A DNA stretch of 26,179 nucleotides from JBFLVQ01 sp040758525. Its GTDB lineage: Bacteria; Acidobacteriota; Blastocatellia; Chloracidobacteriales; JADJPF01. Below the pieces are notes generated by a model. That model was not told where the DNA came from, ran no database searches, and saw nothing but the letters and a program-made list of their open reading frames with translations. Made by a program: the position numbers and the translations under genes. Within the stretch, counting starts at the first letter, position 1. Every line of letters starts with the position of its first letter. Shown here piece after piece: positions 14,545 to 22,161 of this stretch. The stretch covers positions 1 to 26,179 of the forward strand of contig JBFLVQ010000050.1 of NCBI GenBank assembly GCA_040758525.1, read 5' to 3'.

Positions 14545-16692
14545 CTAAGGCTCTAACTGTTCTGCAATAGCACGTACTAACTCAGCAAGCGAATCTAGAT
14601 CGCGCAGATCGATTATTTCAGCAGGAGAGTGTGAATAGCGTAGTGGCCAACTAAGTGGTACATCAATCGCACCATACTGAGTGAAGACAGCGCCATCATT
14701 ACCGCCTCCCGTCGCGCCATATTGTATTGGAATCTTGCGTAGTCGTGCGAGCTTGAGAATATTATTGAGTATTTCGCGAGGAACAATATTGGAATTATCC
14801 ATTGCTCGCACCACAGCGCCTGCACCAATCTGTGCATTGGCGAAACGAGTGGATTCAAGTGGTGAATCGGAAGAGACAAAGGTATCAATAGCAAACACCA
14901 TATTAACATCTGTACCGATACGATCTGCTACTACTTTAGCCCCTTCTAGCCCAACCTCTTCCTCAACGGTCCAAACAAAAGTTACTCGATTTTTAAGACG
15001 TGCCGGAGTAAGCTTCTGCAGTGCCATTATAAGTGCTGCACTACCGACACGATCATCAAATGAGCGACCATGCGCACGCCCTTGTTGCAGACGACTGAAT
15101 TTTTTCCGCATGGTTACAGAATCACCAATCTTGACACCCAAGGCCATTGTCTCGGCTCGACTAGCAGTACCGAAATAGAGTGAGAAATCTTGTACCGAAA
15201 CATTACGCCGCTCCGCACGAGAATAGTTACGACGTGGTGAGATCACACAGGTCACTGAGCCATTGGCAGTATGTACAAGCATTGGGTGTGCTTCAAAAAG
15301 TGTATCAAAGAAGCCACCGCGCTTCTGCACATTTGCGCTGCCATCTTCATTAATGGCATTGATGACATATCCGATCTCATCCATATGGGCAGCAAAGACT
15401 AGATGATTCTTGCCCTGTCCTACCGTCAAGATCAGATTGCCACGTGTATCCGTAGTTGGTTTAGCCCAGGATGGTAAAAGTTTTTTGATTGCCTCCGCAA
15501 CGGGCTGCTCAAAGCCAGCTACACCATAAGTTTCGATCAGTGGCGCTAATGGTGAGGGATCTGCTTTTACTGGTGTACGATCTTTTACCGGTGCAGCAGT
15601 TGCTTTTGTAGGGGAAGTTGGAGATTTTGCTACTTTCTCAATCAACTGCTTAGTCAATCGTTCTACATCACGTTGATCCACTACTTCTGTAGTCGTTCCA
15701 CCAAAGAGCACTGGTAAGGCAAGTGTATGCATCTTTGCATTGTTAAATTTCGGTCCGCCTGTGTAGATTGCTGCACGTGGTTTTAGTGCCGATACATTCT
15801 GCCAGGAACCCCCTTTGCCCCAAATATTCTCATCGGCAATAAGTGGACCATTACCCAATTTGCCAACACGGCCAAGTGCATCGCGCTCAACATTCTGACC
15901 CACTGCTAGCGTCCCCAACCAGGTGTCAGTAATAAGAATAACCTCATCAGCTTTAATCTGTTTAGACAACCGATCGATCCCCTTACGACCAAAGATGTCC
16001 TGGGCGACAAAAGCGATTGTTAATGTTCCCTCGATTGATTCCGGTGAAATAGCATTGACCATTGCGATCAATGCTGCCAGACCTGCGCGCGTAGCAGCGC
16101 TCACACCTGCGACTTGATGTGTACCAAGCTTTTCTGCACGCATCTGTAAGCTGATTGGATCAAGTAGTCGCACACCTGCTGCTTCTACCTCTTTTTGTGA
16201 ATGTGCACCAATATCGATCCATAGCTCATCTAGTCCAGTAATACGTTGGCTGTCATCAACAGTGCGGTTACGTTGTAGGTGTGTCGAGAGGGTTGCCGTC
16301 ACACCTAATACATTGCCTTTTTCCGTTACAATAAATATCGGCTGGCCTTCATGAAATTGATGATATAGCGGGGTTGGCGCAATTCCTGGGACAAATTGCA
16401 CACGGATAAAGCCGTCTGCACGAATCTCTGATACCACATAGCCAGGTTCATCCATTGGTGCAGCTAACAGTCGTGTTGGACTGTCTGTGCCAATGGTAAT
16501 TACTAGATTGCCCAGGTTATCTACACGCGCCTTTTCTCGTGCCCATTGGGGCAGGCGCGTCTGAATCAGTTTTACTAATTGACTTTCGTTACCAGAGATG
16601 GCTGGTTGCTCAATTAGCTCCACAATCTCTGCTTGTGATTGTGCAAATACTGGAGTAGCAAATAGACAGATAAGTATTAGCAATCTTTTCAT
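14545..16692 (-). CDS. Secreted tandem M42 aminopeptidase with a degenerate first domain
   Basis: A 715-residue exported protein made of two M42 (glutamyl aminopeptidase/endoglucanase-like) units. The signal peptide KRLLILICLFATPVFA precedes them. The second unit (about 375-715) keeps the metal ligands and catalytic residues: AAHMDEIGYVI (H436, D438), RSFDDRVGSAAL, WTVEEEVGLEGAK, AIDTF and YSHSPAEIID. The first unit (about 20-350) aligns by motif but has APMDEPG (H to P at 79), SAATRAG for FDDRVG, AQDIFG for EEEVG, and no final histidine (VLFGGTTTEVVD), so it should not bind the dinuclear metal. The linker is Ser/Thr/Pro/Lys-rich. GGAGAGA upstream fixes the start at 16692 rather than 16728. 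Confidence 0.92.
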   Translation of the reverse strand: MKRLLILICLFATPVFAQSQAEIVELIEQPAISGNESQLVKLIQTRLPQWAREKARVDNLGNLVITIGTDSPTRLLAAPMDEPGYVVSEIRADGFIRVQFVPGIAPTPLYHQFHEGQPIFIVTEKGNVLGVTATLSTHLQRNRTVDDSQRITGLDELWIDIGAHSQKEVEAAGVRLLDPISLQMRAEKLGTHQVAGVSAATRAGLAALIAMVNAISPESIEGTLTIAFVAQDIFGRKGIDRLSKQIKADEVILITDTWLGTLAVGQNVERDALGRVGKLGNGPLIADENIWGKGGSWQNVSALKPRAAIYTGGPKFNNAKMHTLALPVLFGGTTTEVVDQRDVERLTKQLIEKVAKSPTSPTKATAAPVKDRTPVKADPSPLAPLIETYGVAGFEQPVAEAIKKLLPSWAKPTTDTRGNLILTVGQGKNHLVFAAHMDEIGYVINAINEDGSANVQKRGGFFDTLFEAHPMLVHTANGSVTCVISPRRNYSRAERRNVSVQDFSLYFGTASRAETMALGVKIGDSVTMRKKFSRLQQGRAHGRSFDDRVGSAALIMALQKLTPARLKNRVTFVWTVEEEVGLEGAKVVADRIGTDVNMVFAIDTFVSSDSPLESTRFANAQIGAGAVVRAMDNSNIVPREILNNILKLARLRKIPIQYGATGGGNDGAVFTQYGAIDVPLSWPLRYSHSPAEIIDLRDLDSLAELVRAIAEQLEP

Positions 16693-16730
16693 ATTGATCT
16701 CTCCACAGTTAATAGGTAGGCAGCGCAATG

Positions 16731-16760
16731 ATAATATGAAGTATCGTAGAGGAAAAGCAA
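16731..16760 (-). promoter_or_regulatory. Candidate sigma-70 promoter of the M42 peptidase gene
   Basis: Minus strand: TTGCTT (16755-16760), 18-base spacer, TATTAT (16731-16736; 5 of 6 to consensus). It would give a leader of about 30 bases containing the strong GGAGAGA site. The -35 match is poor, so confidence is limited. Confidence 0.4.
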
Positions 16761-16814
16761 ACCTTGTTAGTGACTGTTGGAGCAGGAAAAGACTCTAATA
16801 AACCGTAATTGCGA

Positions 16815-17564
16815 TTAGATGGTGATCCATTCGCCTTCATTGAGGCAGGGAATAACCGATTTATCTGTCTCGAAGTTATCGCCATAATGGATCAATCGCA
16901 TACGAGCGCGTAGTTCAGCAGGAAGTGTAAGCAGTTTCTCATAATCGGTATGAACACCGGGTCCGGTTTCATGAATGATTAGCGTAGCAGCGCTAAGAAA
17001 TTTAATATGATCCTCATCAAAGGTGGTGTCAGCACTATAGGCGAGCACGGTACGGCCCTCATGCTCAAGCACAAAACCATAGGTTGGAATATGATGACGA
17101 GTACGGCGCAGCCGTAGCCGAAAAGGGCCAATCTCATTCTCTGTGACATCATAGAGTGGATATGTATGGAAGTAGTCTTCTAATCGCATACGATGCCGAG
17201 TTGAGAAATCAGGCGAATATAGATCCTGCATTGCCACGCTAAGACGACGTGGCCATAACTCTTCTAGTACAGTTGGCGCAGCATATAGATTGGTGCGTAC
17301 CTTTTCGACAAAAAACTTGTAGAACCCGAAAGCTTCCAGTCCACCTACATGGTCACCATGCAGATGCGTGATCAGCACATGGTTGAGCATCGCGATTTCT
17401 AGATGGCGATGAGCACGCTCACGCGCTTCTCGTATAGTCTTGCGCACACGTTCAGGGCAGTCGATCATAAGATGAAAGTCCCCCGCCGATACCACGAACG
17501 AGCTGGAGTTGTAGCGTTCGCTAAAAGCGTCACCCACCCCGAGCACAAAAACAGAAACGGTCAT
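16815..17564 (-). CDS. Metallo-beta-lactamase-fold hydrolase (RNase Z/arylsulfatase-like group)
   Basis: A 249-residue cytosolic metal-dependent hydrolase. The zinc motif THLHGDHVGG supplies H67, H69, D71 and H72; further likely ligands are H157/H158 in TRHHIPTYG, D179 in YSADT, H198 in IIHETG and H226 in IHYGD. The N-terminus VFVLGVGDAF and the HxHxDH spacing resemble ribonuclease Z and related enzymes, but the tRNase-specific exosite is not evident, so the substrate is unknown. A strong GGAGGTGA precedes the ATG. It is divergent from the LysR regulator at 17693, sharing a 128-base promoter region, and so is a natural target of that regulator. Confidence 0.9.
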   Translation of the reverse strand: MTVSVFVLGVGDAFSERYNSSSFVVSAGDFHLMIDCPERVRKTIREARERAHRHLEIAMLNHVLITHLHGDHVGGLEAFGFYKFFVEKVRTNLYAAPTVLEELWPRRLSVAMQDLYSPDFSTRHRMRLEDYFHTYPLYDVTENEIGPFRLRLRRTRHHIPTYGFVLEHEGRTVLAYSADTTFDEDHIKFLSAATLIIHETGPGVHTDYEKLLTLPAELRARMRLIHYGDNFETDKSVIPCLNEGEWITI

Positions 17565-17631
17565 GGCTGCTTCACCTCCATCAAACCTGGCCGATCACGC
17601 ATCATCCAGGATTACCTTACTACTTTCTGTT

Positions 17632-17664
17632 ATAGTATTAAACTATTATCTTCAGATATACTAT
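17632..17664. promoter_or_regulatory. LysR-type operator in the divergent MBL/LysR promoter region
   Basis: ATAGT-ATTAA-ACTAT (17632-17646) is a perfect 15-base dyad of the T-N11-A form bound by LysR-type regulators, followed by a half-site ATACTAT (17658-17664). A -10-like TATACT (17657-17662) for the LysR gene overlaps the half-site and lacks a good -35, as expected for a regulated or autoregulated promoter. Assignment is inferred from motif and position. Confidence 0.5.
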
Positions 17665-17692
17665 CCAAAAAAGTTATAGCGGAGACAATGCG

Positions 17693-18556
17693 ATGGATCT
17701 TGAGAAGGTACGTGGTTTTATTGCATTCGCAAAAGCGCTCAATTTTACCCAAGCAGCTCGTGCCGCCAACATCTCACAACCGGCGCTCTTTGCCCAGGTC
17801 AGACAGCTTGAAGCCGAGTTAGGAGTACCGCTCTATTACAAAGAGGCTGGTCAATTGCAGCTTACCGAATATGGGCGAGATCTATTATTGTTTGGGCAGA
17901 ATCTGCTTGATGAGGTAGCAGAATTCAAAGCAAAACTCCGTGGAGTGGTAGAGCGCCGTCCCTTGCGTGTGGGCGCTGGGCTTACCGCCACTCTATACCT
18001 ATTGCCCAACTTTCTACGTGTCTTTCGCGCCAGTGCGCCCGAGGCTGAGTGTCGAGTGGTTGTACGCCATCGTGGCAGTGTGATGGATATGTTAAGACGC
18101 GCTGAACTGGAATTAGGAATAACATCTGTAGAACAATTGCCAGCCGATATGGCAGGAGTTATCTGTGCGCGCGCCCGTCATGCTCTTATCGTACCGCGTG
18201 CACATGCACTTGCACGCGCCCGCAAGATCACGCTGGAGCGTATCGCTCGTTATGGCCTGATTGTACCGCCACTAGGCTTTGAACAGCGCCGCCTTATTGA
18301 TTCGATCTTTGAATCAAGCGGTGTGCCCTTTCAGGTTGCCCTTGAGACAGAAGGTTGGGAGGTGATCAAACACTATGTTGCGCTCGGTTTTGGTATTGCC
18401 ATTGTTAACGACCTCTGTCTTACTCAAAACGTGCCTGCAGAACTACATGTGCGCCACTTAGCAGAACTCTTCCCAGAGAAGATCTATCGGGTAGTCTGGT
18501 GCCAAGGTCGTCGTCTACCCGATACGGCACAAGCCTTTCTTAAGTGTATTAAGTGA
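17693..18556 (+). CDS. LysR-family transcriptional regulator
   Basis: A 287-residue cytoplasmic DNA-binding regulator of normal LTTR length. The winged helix-turn-helix is at about residues 4-63 (LNFTQAARAANISQPALFAQ, then ELGVPLYYKEAGQLQLTEYG). The ligand-binding domain runs from about 85 to 285 (LRVGAGLTATLYLLP, GITSVEQLPADMAG, VALGFGIAIVND). GGAGA (17681-17685) lies 7 bases before the ATG. It is divergent from the MBL hydrolase, with an LTTR-type box between them, so autoregulation and control of that gene are likely. It also lies just upstream of the rhodanese operon on the same strand. The effector is unknown. Confidence 0.94.
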   Translation: MDLEKVRGFIAFAKALNFTQAARAANISQPALFAQVRQLEAELGVPLYYKEAGQLQLTEYGRDLLLFGQNLLDEVAEFKAKLRGVVERRPLRVGAGLTATLYLLPNFLRVFRASAPEAECRVVVRHRGSVMDMLRRAELELGITSVEQLPADMAGVICARARHALIVPRAHALARARKITLERIARYGLIVPPLGFEQRRLIDSIFESSGVPFQVALETEGWEVIKHYVALGFGIAIVNDLCLTQNVPAELHVRHLAELFPEKIYRVVWCQGRRLPDTAQAFLKCIK

Positions 18557-18574
18557 TAGAAGAACTTAACGGAT

Positions 18575-18621
18575 GAGGAAAATATTCTTGAGACGGCGAG
18601 CAAAATGGTATAGTTTTCCTC
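18575..18621 (+). promoter_or_regulatory. Promoter of the rhodanese operon flanked by an inverted repeat
   Basis: TATAGT (18609-18614) preceded by TGG forms an extended -10 element; the TTGAGA (18588-18593) upstream is only 15 bases away, a poor spacing. The arms GAGGAAAA (18575-18582) and TTTTCCTC (18614-18621) form a perfect 8-base inverted repeat bracketing this promoter. It could be an operator pair or a large hairpin ending the LysR message. Confidence 0.45.
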
Positions 18622-18672
18622 CTCTAACCCTGCGTAGGATACTACGGATAACCTATTATGGAAGGGTGTGCA

Positions 18673-19104
18673 ATGAAAATTCACAATCGCTTACTCTATC
18701 TTTTAATCGCTATTGGTTTAGGACTATTTAGTGCCGGCACAACTGTGGGGCAGCAAAAGACTGCAAAGGAAGATTTAACCATCACTGCTGAGGAACTGCT
18801 GGCCAAGATGAAGAAAAACGAGCCGGTGATTATCCTAGATACGCGTACCGAAGGCCAATACAAGGCGAGCAATCTTAGAATTAAGGGCGATATACGTATT
18901 AATGAGGAAGATGAATTAGCTACTAAACTGAAGGATGTCGCACCGGATCGTCTTATCGTTGCCTATTGTACTTGACAGGACGAGGCCAGTAGCACCCGTG
19001 TGGTGCACATATTGAAAAATAGAGGGTTCAAAAATGTATATGCATTGAAAGGCGGCTATTACGCCTGGTTGCGTATGGATGGACCTATGGAGCCGATACA
19101 ATGA
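18673..19104 (+). CDS. Exported rhodanese-like protein with in-frame TGA, probably selenocysteine
   Basis: A 143-residue exported protein, if the TGA at 18973-18975 is read through as residue 101. The signal peptide is LLYLLIAIGLGLFSAGTTVG. A single rhodanese domain follows: the opening ITAEELLAKMKKNEPVIILD, then TRTEGQY, then active-site loop AYCT-TGA-QDEASSTR and closing VYALKGGYYAWL. From memory, Cys relatives of this subgroup have YC-x-C-P-x-E, so the TGA falls on the second, probably catalytic, cysteine. The frame then stays open 42 codons to TGA 19102-19104, which overlaps the next ATG (ATGA). A SECIS-like hairpin lies 21 bases past the TGA. GGAAGGG (18660-18666) fixes ATG 18673. The alternative is a nonsense-inactivated gene; selA, selB, selC and selD are not in view. 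Confidence 0.75.
18989..19008 (+). promoter_or_regulatory. SECIS-like hairpin downstream of the in-frame TGA
   Basis: GCACC (18992-18996) pairs perfectly with GGTGC (19002-19006) around the loop CGTGT; two more pairs (GT with AC) form across a bulged A at 18991. There are 21 bases between the TGA and the loop, and a G is the second loop base. Published rules for bacterial SECIS elements ask for a small loop with G in its first two positions, about 16-37 bases from the UGA. This hairpin satisfies them. Confidence 0.65.
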
Positions 19105-19886
19105 CAACCCCACTACCATTAGAATTACAGGATCGTGTTGCGTTGGTTACAGGTGCAAGTTCAGGAATTGGTGCAGCGGTAGCACGCCGCTTTGCTGCTG
19201 CTGGCGCGGCAGTGGCTCTAGTAGGCCGACACACCCAATCACTCCAACAGATTGCCGAAGAATTAAGCCGGCAAGGCTGCCGTGCTCACCCTATTACGGC
19301 TGACTTGTTAGCCGAGGATGGTCCTACATGTGCGCTCACAGAGACAATCAAAGCCTTTGGTCAACTGGATGTATTGGTCAACGCTGCAGGTATAATCAGT
19401 TCAGGCACAATTGAGAATACCTCGCTAGCGGATTGGGATAGGATGATGCATATCAATGTGCGAGCAGCCTTTGAATTGATGCAAAGAGCGTTGCCATACC
19501 TGATTACACGACGTGGTAATATCGTGAATATCTCCAGTGTGACCGGTCCACGTTCATTTCCTGGTGTGCTCGCCTACTGTGTAAGTAAGTCTGCTCTTGA
19601 TCAGCTCACACACTGTGCGGCACTTGAACTAGCTGCGCAAGGTGTACGAGTCAATGCTGTCAATCCTGGAGTAGTGGTAACAAATATACATCGTGCAGGG
19701 GGAATGGACGAAGCTGCTTATCAGGCTTTTCTAGAACGTAGCTGTACCACACATCCATTAGGTCGTGTAGGCACAGCTAAAGAAGTTGCTGAATTGGTGC
19801 TTTTCCTTGCTTCCGATCGCGCTAGTTGGATCACCGGGGTAACTTACGCAATTGATGGTGGGCGCGCACTTACTTGTGCGCGATAG
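19101..19886 (+). CDS. SDR-family NAD(P)-dependent oxidoreductase
   Basis: A classical short-chain dehydrogenase/reductase of 261 residues, cytosolic. It shows the cofactor motif TGASSGIG (17-24), NAAG in the central strand, the catalytic triad S146, Y159 and K163 (ISSVTG and YCVSK), and the C-terminal ITGVTYAIDGGRAL typical of the glucose-dehydrogenase/FabG-like group. An R after the second strand (VALVGRH) suggests NADPH preference. The substrate cannot be told from sequence. Its ATG overlaps the stop of the rhodanese gene (ATGA), indicating tight translational coupling, and it is followed after 19 bases by a sugar kinase, so a carbohydrate or polyol substrate is plausible. Confidence 0.95.
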   Translation: MTTPLPLELQDRVALVTGASSGIGAAVARRFAAAGAAVALVGRHTQSLQQIAEELSRQGCRAHPITADLLAEDGPTCALTETIKAFGQLDVLVNAAGIISSGTIENTSLADWDRMMHINVRAAFELMQRALPYLITRRGNIVNISSVTGPRSFPGVLAYCVSKSALDQLTHCAALELAAQGVRVNAVNPGVVVTNIHRAGGMDEAAYQAFLERSCTTHPLGRVGTAKEVAELVLFLASDRASWITGVTYAIDGGRALTCAR

Positions 19887-19905
19887 CGCTTGCACGAGGT
19901 ATTCC

Positions 19906-20862
19906 GTGGGCAGTTCGGAAAAATATACATTGATTGTTAGTCTCAATGCCGCCATTGATCGCATTATCAGTGTAGCACGGTTGGATGTAGGTCAGGTTCA
20001 GCGCAGCGACCATACGCTCAACCAAGCAGGTGGCAAAGGGATCAATGTTGCACGGGCACTCACTGCGCTAGGCCAACGTGTATTTGTAATAGGGTTTGCG
20101 GGCGGTCATACAGGTGAACAGATCCGTGAAGATCTGCACAATAGTGGTATTCCTTACACACTCATTCCAATCATGGGCCATTCACGCAACTGCTATATAG
20201 TTGTAGACCAGTCTACTTGTAGCCAGACTGTGATAAATGAAGCTGGTCCTCAAATTAGCGCAGTAGAATATGAGCAATTTCGCCAAGAGTTGATGGCAAG
20301 GCTTGATGGTGCGCAGTTACTTATTTGTAGTGGCAGCTTGCCACCCGGTATCGATGCGGGTTGTTATGGTTGTTATGTGCGCTTGGCACATACACGTGGT
20401 CTGAAAACACTGGTAGATGCAAGTGGTGAGGCACTGAAGTTGGCCCTTGAGGCTGGTCCTTATATGGCAAAACCGAATCGTGAAGAGGCAGAGCAGTTGC
20501 TTGGTATTAAGATCTCTGATGGGAATGCAGTAACAGCAGCCAGACATCTACGTGAGCGTGGTGCAGGACTAGGCTTGGTGTCACTAGATGGTAGTGGGGC
20601 TGCAGCGACTTGGGATGGTGGTGAAGTATTTGTGCGCGCACCCAATGTCTCAGCGATAAATGCAGTTGCTTGTGGAGATGCATTCTTGGCTGGCTGTGCA
20701 GCGGCACTATTAAATGATGAGCCGCCCTCGGCAATGATTGAGTGGGGTGTAGCGGCTGGCTCAGCCAATGCGTTGGTAGGTGGCGCGCGTATCACTCGCG
20801 CTGAAGTTGAACGTCTACGCGCTGAGATTGCGCGCAGTCAGGGAGGTAATAATGAACCTTGA
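19906..20862 (+). CDS. PfkB-family sugar (phosphate) kinase, 1-phosphofructokinase/LacC-like
   Basis: A ribokinase-fold kinase of 318 residues phosphorylating a sugar or sugar phosphate. The N-terminal motif GGKGINVARALTALG, SGSLPPGI, KPNREEAEQLLG and the C-terminal NAVACGDAFLAG with catalytic base D258 are present. The pattern is that of the 1-phosphofructokinase/tagatose-6-phosphate kinase subgroup; the usual NPAxDR is NAAIDR here, and the anion hole is ACGD rather than GAGD. The start is GTG 19906 with GAGGT 5 bases upstream; the open frame extends upstream into the SDR gene but lacks an SD there. It overlaps the next gene by 11 bases. Fructose-1-phosphate or fructose-6-phosphate are likely substrates, unproven. 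Confidence 0.92.
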   Translation: MGSSEKYTLIVSLNAAIDRIISVARLDVGQVQRSDHTLNQAGGKGINVARALTALGQRVFVIGFAGGHTGEQIREDLHNSGIPYTLIPIMGHSRNCYIVVDQSTCSQTVINEAGPQISAVEYEQFRQELMARLDGAQLLICSGSLPPGIDAGCYGCYVRLAHTRGLKTLVDASGEALKLALEAGPYMAKPNREEAEQLLGIKISDGNAVTAARHLRERGAGLGLVSLDGSGAAATWDGGEVFVRAPNVSAINAVACGDAFLAGCAAALLNDEPPSAMIEWGVAAGSANALVGGARITRAEVERLRAEIARSQGGNNEP

Positions 20863-21928
20863 CAATATTAGAGATTTGCCAGAGCGTGATAGCGCCAATA
20901 TGGCAGGCTTTATACGCTCTTTACCAGATCAATTGCATGAAGCCTCGAAATTGATGGAGACACTGGTTTGGCCAGGGATAAATTTTGAGCCTCATAATAT
21001 TGTGCTGCTTGGCACTGGAGGAGGCTCAGCAATTGCCGCACTATTGGTGCAAGCCCTCTTTGAACGGGAACTGCGTCGTCCACTCACCCTCAATTGTGGG
21101 ATGCAATTGCCAGGTTGGGTTAATCGCGACAGTCTAGTATTGGCAACAACTGTCTCAGGTGATACAGAAGAGACATTGACTGCGTTTACTGAAGCCATAC
21201 AGCGAGAAGCCTGTTGTCTGGCGATTACCTCGGGCGGTAAATTAAGAGCGCTGGCTGCTGAACATAATATCTCGGCTTATCTTTTCGATACTGGTGGAAT
21301 GCCGGCACGTGCAGCGATCGGCTACCTTTTTGTCCCTATGGCGGCAGCCTTGGCACGTCTAGGCTTGGTGCGCGACCTCAAGATCCAACTTAGTGAAACC
21401 ATCACACTACTTGATGGGTTAGGGGAGCGCTACGGATGGGAGAATCCTGAAGCCAATAATCCTGCCAAACAGCTTGCCCGCCGTCTATATGGGAGACTGC
21501 CAATAATCTATTCTGCCGATCAGCTCACCTATGTAGCAGCAAGGCGTTGGAAGAACCAATTTAGTGAGAATAGTAAGTCACTTGCGCATGACAATACCTT
21601 TCCAGAATTGAACCATGATGAGATTGTTGGTTTTGAAAACTTCGCCTCACTACGTGAACATATACAGGTTGTCTATCTGTGTGATGAACTGGGGGATGAG
21701 CCAACAATAAAACAGCGTATGATCGCTACTCGTCAACTGATCGAATCGACTGGTGGTTCAGTGTTAGAAGTTAAAGCAGAAGGCCAAAGCGATCTGGCGC
21801 GTCTGTTTAGTCTAATCTACATGGGTGATTGGGTGAGTCTCTACCTAGCACTGCTTAGCAGTATTGATCCAACACCGGTAAGGTCGATCGTAGAGATAAA
21901 ACGATTGTTGCGTGAACTGCCAAATTAA
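20852..21928 (+). CDS. Bifunctional phosphoglucose/phosphomannose isomerase
   Basis: A 358-residue SIS-domain isomerase that interconverts fructose-6-phosphate with glucose-6-phosphate and mannose-6-phosphate. The first SIS domain contains LLGTGGGSAIAALL (about 52-65) and TTVSGDTEETL. The second begins near residue 200, with YSADQLTYVAARRWKNQFSE and the family hallmark HDNTFPELNHDEIVGFEN (E252, H255), matching the bacterial/archaeal PGI/PMI C-terminal domain. GGGAGG (20841-20846) lies 5 bases before ATG 20852, inside the end of the kinase gene. Together with the upstream PfkB kinase it points to a fructose/mannose phosphate pathway. Confidence 0.93.
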   Translation: MNLDNIRDLPERDSANMAGFIRSLPDQLHEASKLMETLVWPGINFEPHNIVLLGTGGGSAIAALLVQALFERELRRPLTLNCGMQLPGWVNRDSLVLATTVSGDTEETLTAFTEAIQREACCLAITSGGKLRALAAEHNISAYLFDTGGMPARAAIGYLFVPMAAALARLGLVRDLKIQLSETITLLDGLGERYGWENPEANNPAKQLARRLYGRLPIIYSADQLTYVAARRWKNQFSENSKSLAHDNTFPELNHDEIVGFENFASLREHIQVVYLCDELGDEPTIKQRMIATRQLIESTGGSVLEVKAEGQSDLARLFSLIYMGDWVSLYLALLSSIDPTPVRSIVEIKRLLRELPN

Positions 21929-21989
21929 ACTCTGTCTCCTCTGTATTAGGTCTTTGCTTACCGAACTATTACCTAATTTCCCTAAAATG

Positions 21990-22029
21990 TCACTAATGGT
22001 GACGAAACTACTAATAGTAGGTAATAGTG
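21990..22029. repeat. Iterated TAATRGTR motifs before the hybrid kinase gene
   Basis: TAATGGTG (21994-22001), TAATAGTA (22012-22019) and TAATAGTG (22022-22029) repeat with steps of 18 and 10 bases. The first two lie in small dyads, TCAC-N5-GTGA (21990-22002) and CTACT-AAT-AGTAG (22008-22020). They could be binding sites for a regulator of the kinase gene. A further inverted pair, ATTAGGT (21945-21951) and ACCTAAT (21971-21977), may end the upstream operon, but its T run is weak. Confidence 0.35.
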
Positions 22030-22161
22030 TGTCAAATAAGTCTAAATAAGAAAGGTATTAAGCGATCGGTACAGAAATTGCGGGGGCAAAATTTTTAGCG
22101 ATGGCGTTCATAACATTGATAGTAGAGTAAGTGCCTATTAGTGAGTAGAAAGGGCATATAT

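Noticed and set aside
14681..15178. Open frame of 165 codons opposite the M42 peptidase
   Set aside because: Antisense shadow of the conserved second M42 domain, without a plausible start signal or recognisable fold.
17403..17822. Plus-strand frame of 139 codons bridging the MBL and LysR genes
   Set aside because: It overlaps two strong genes and their shared promoter, with no Shine-Dalgarno site and no family features.
18658..18975. A complete 105-residue protein ending at TGA 18973-18975
   Set aside because: It would end in the middle of the rhodanese active-site loop; the rest of the domain continues in the same frame and the true stop overlaps the next start.
18973..18975. General reassignment of TGA to Trp or Gly in this organism
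   Set aside because: kdpF, kdpA, kdpC and the LysR gene all end with TGA at their family-expected C-termini, so TGA is an ordinary stop.
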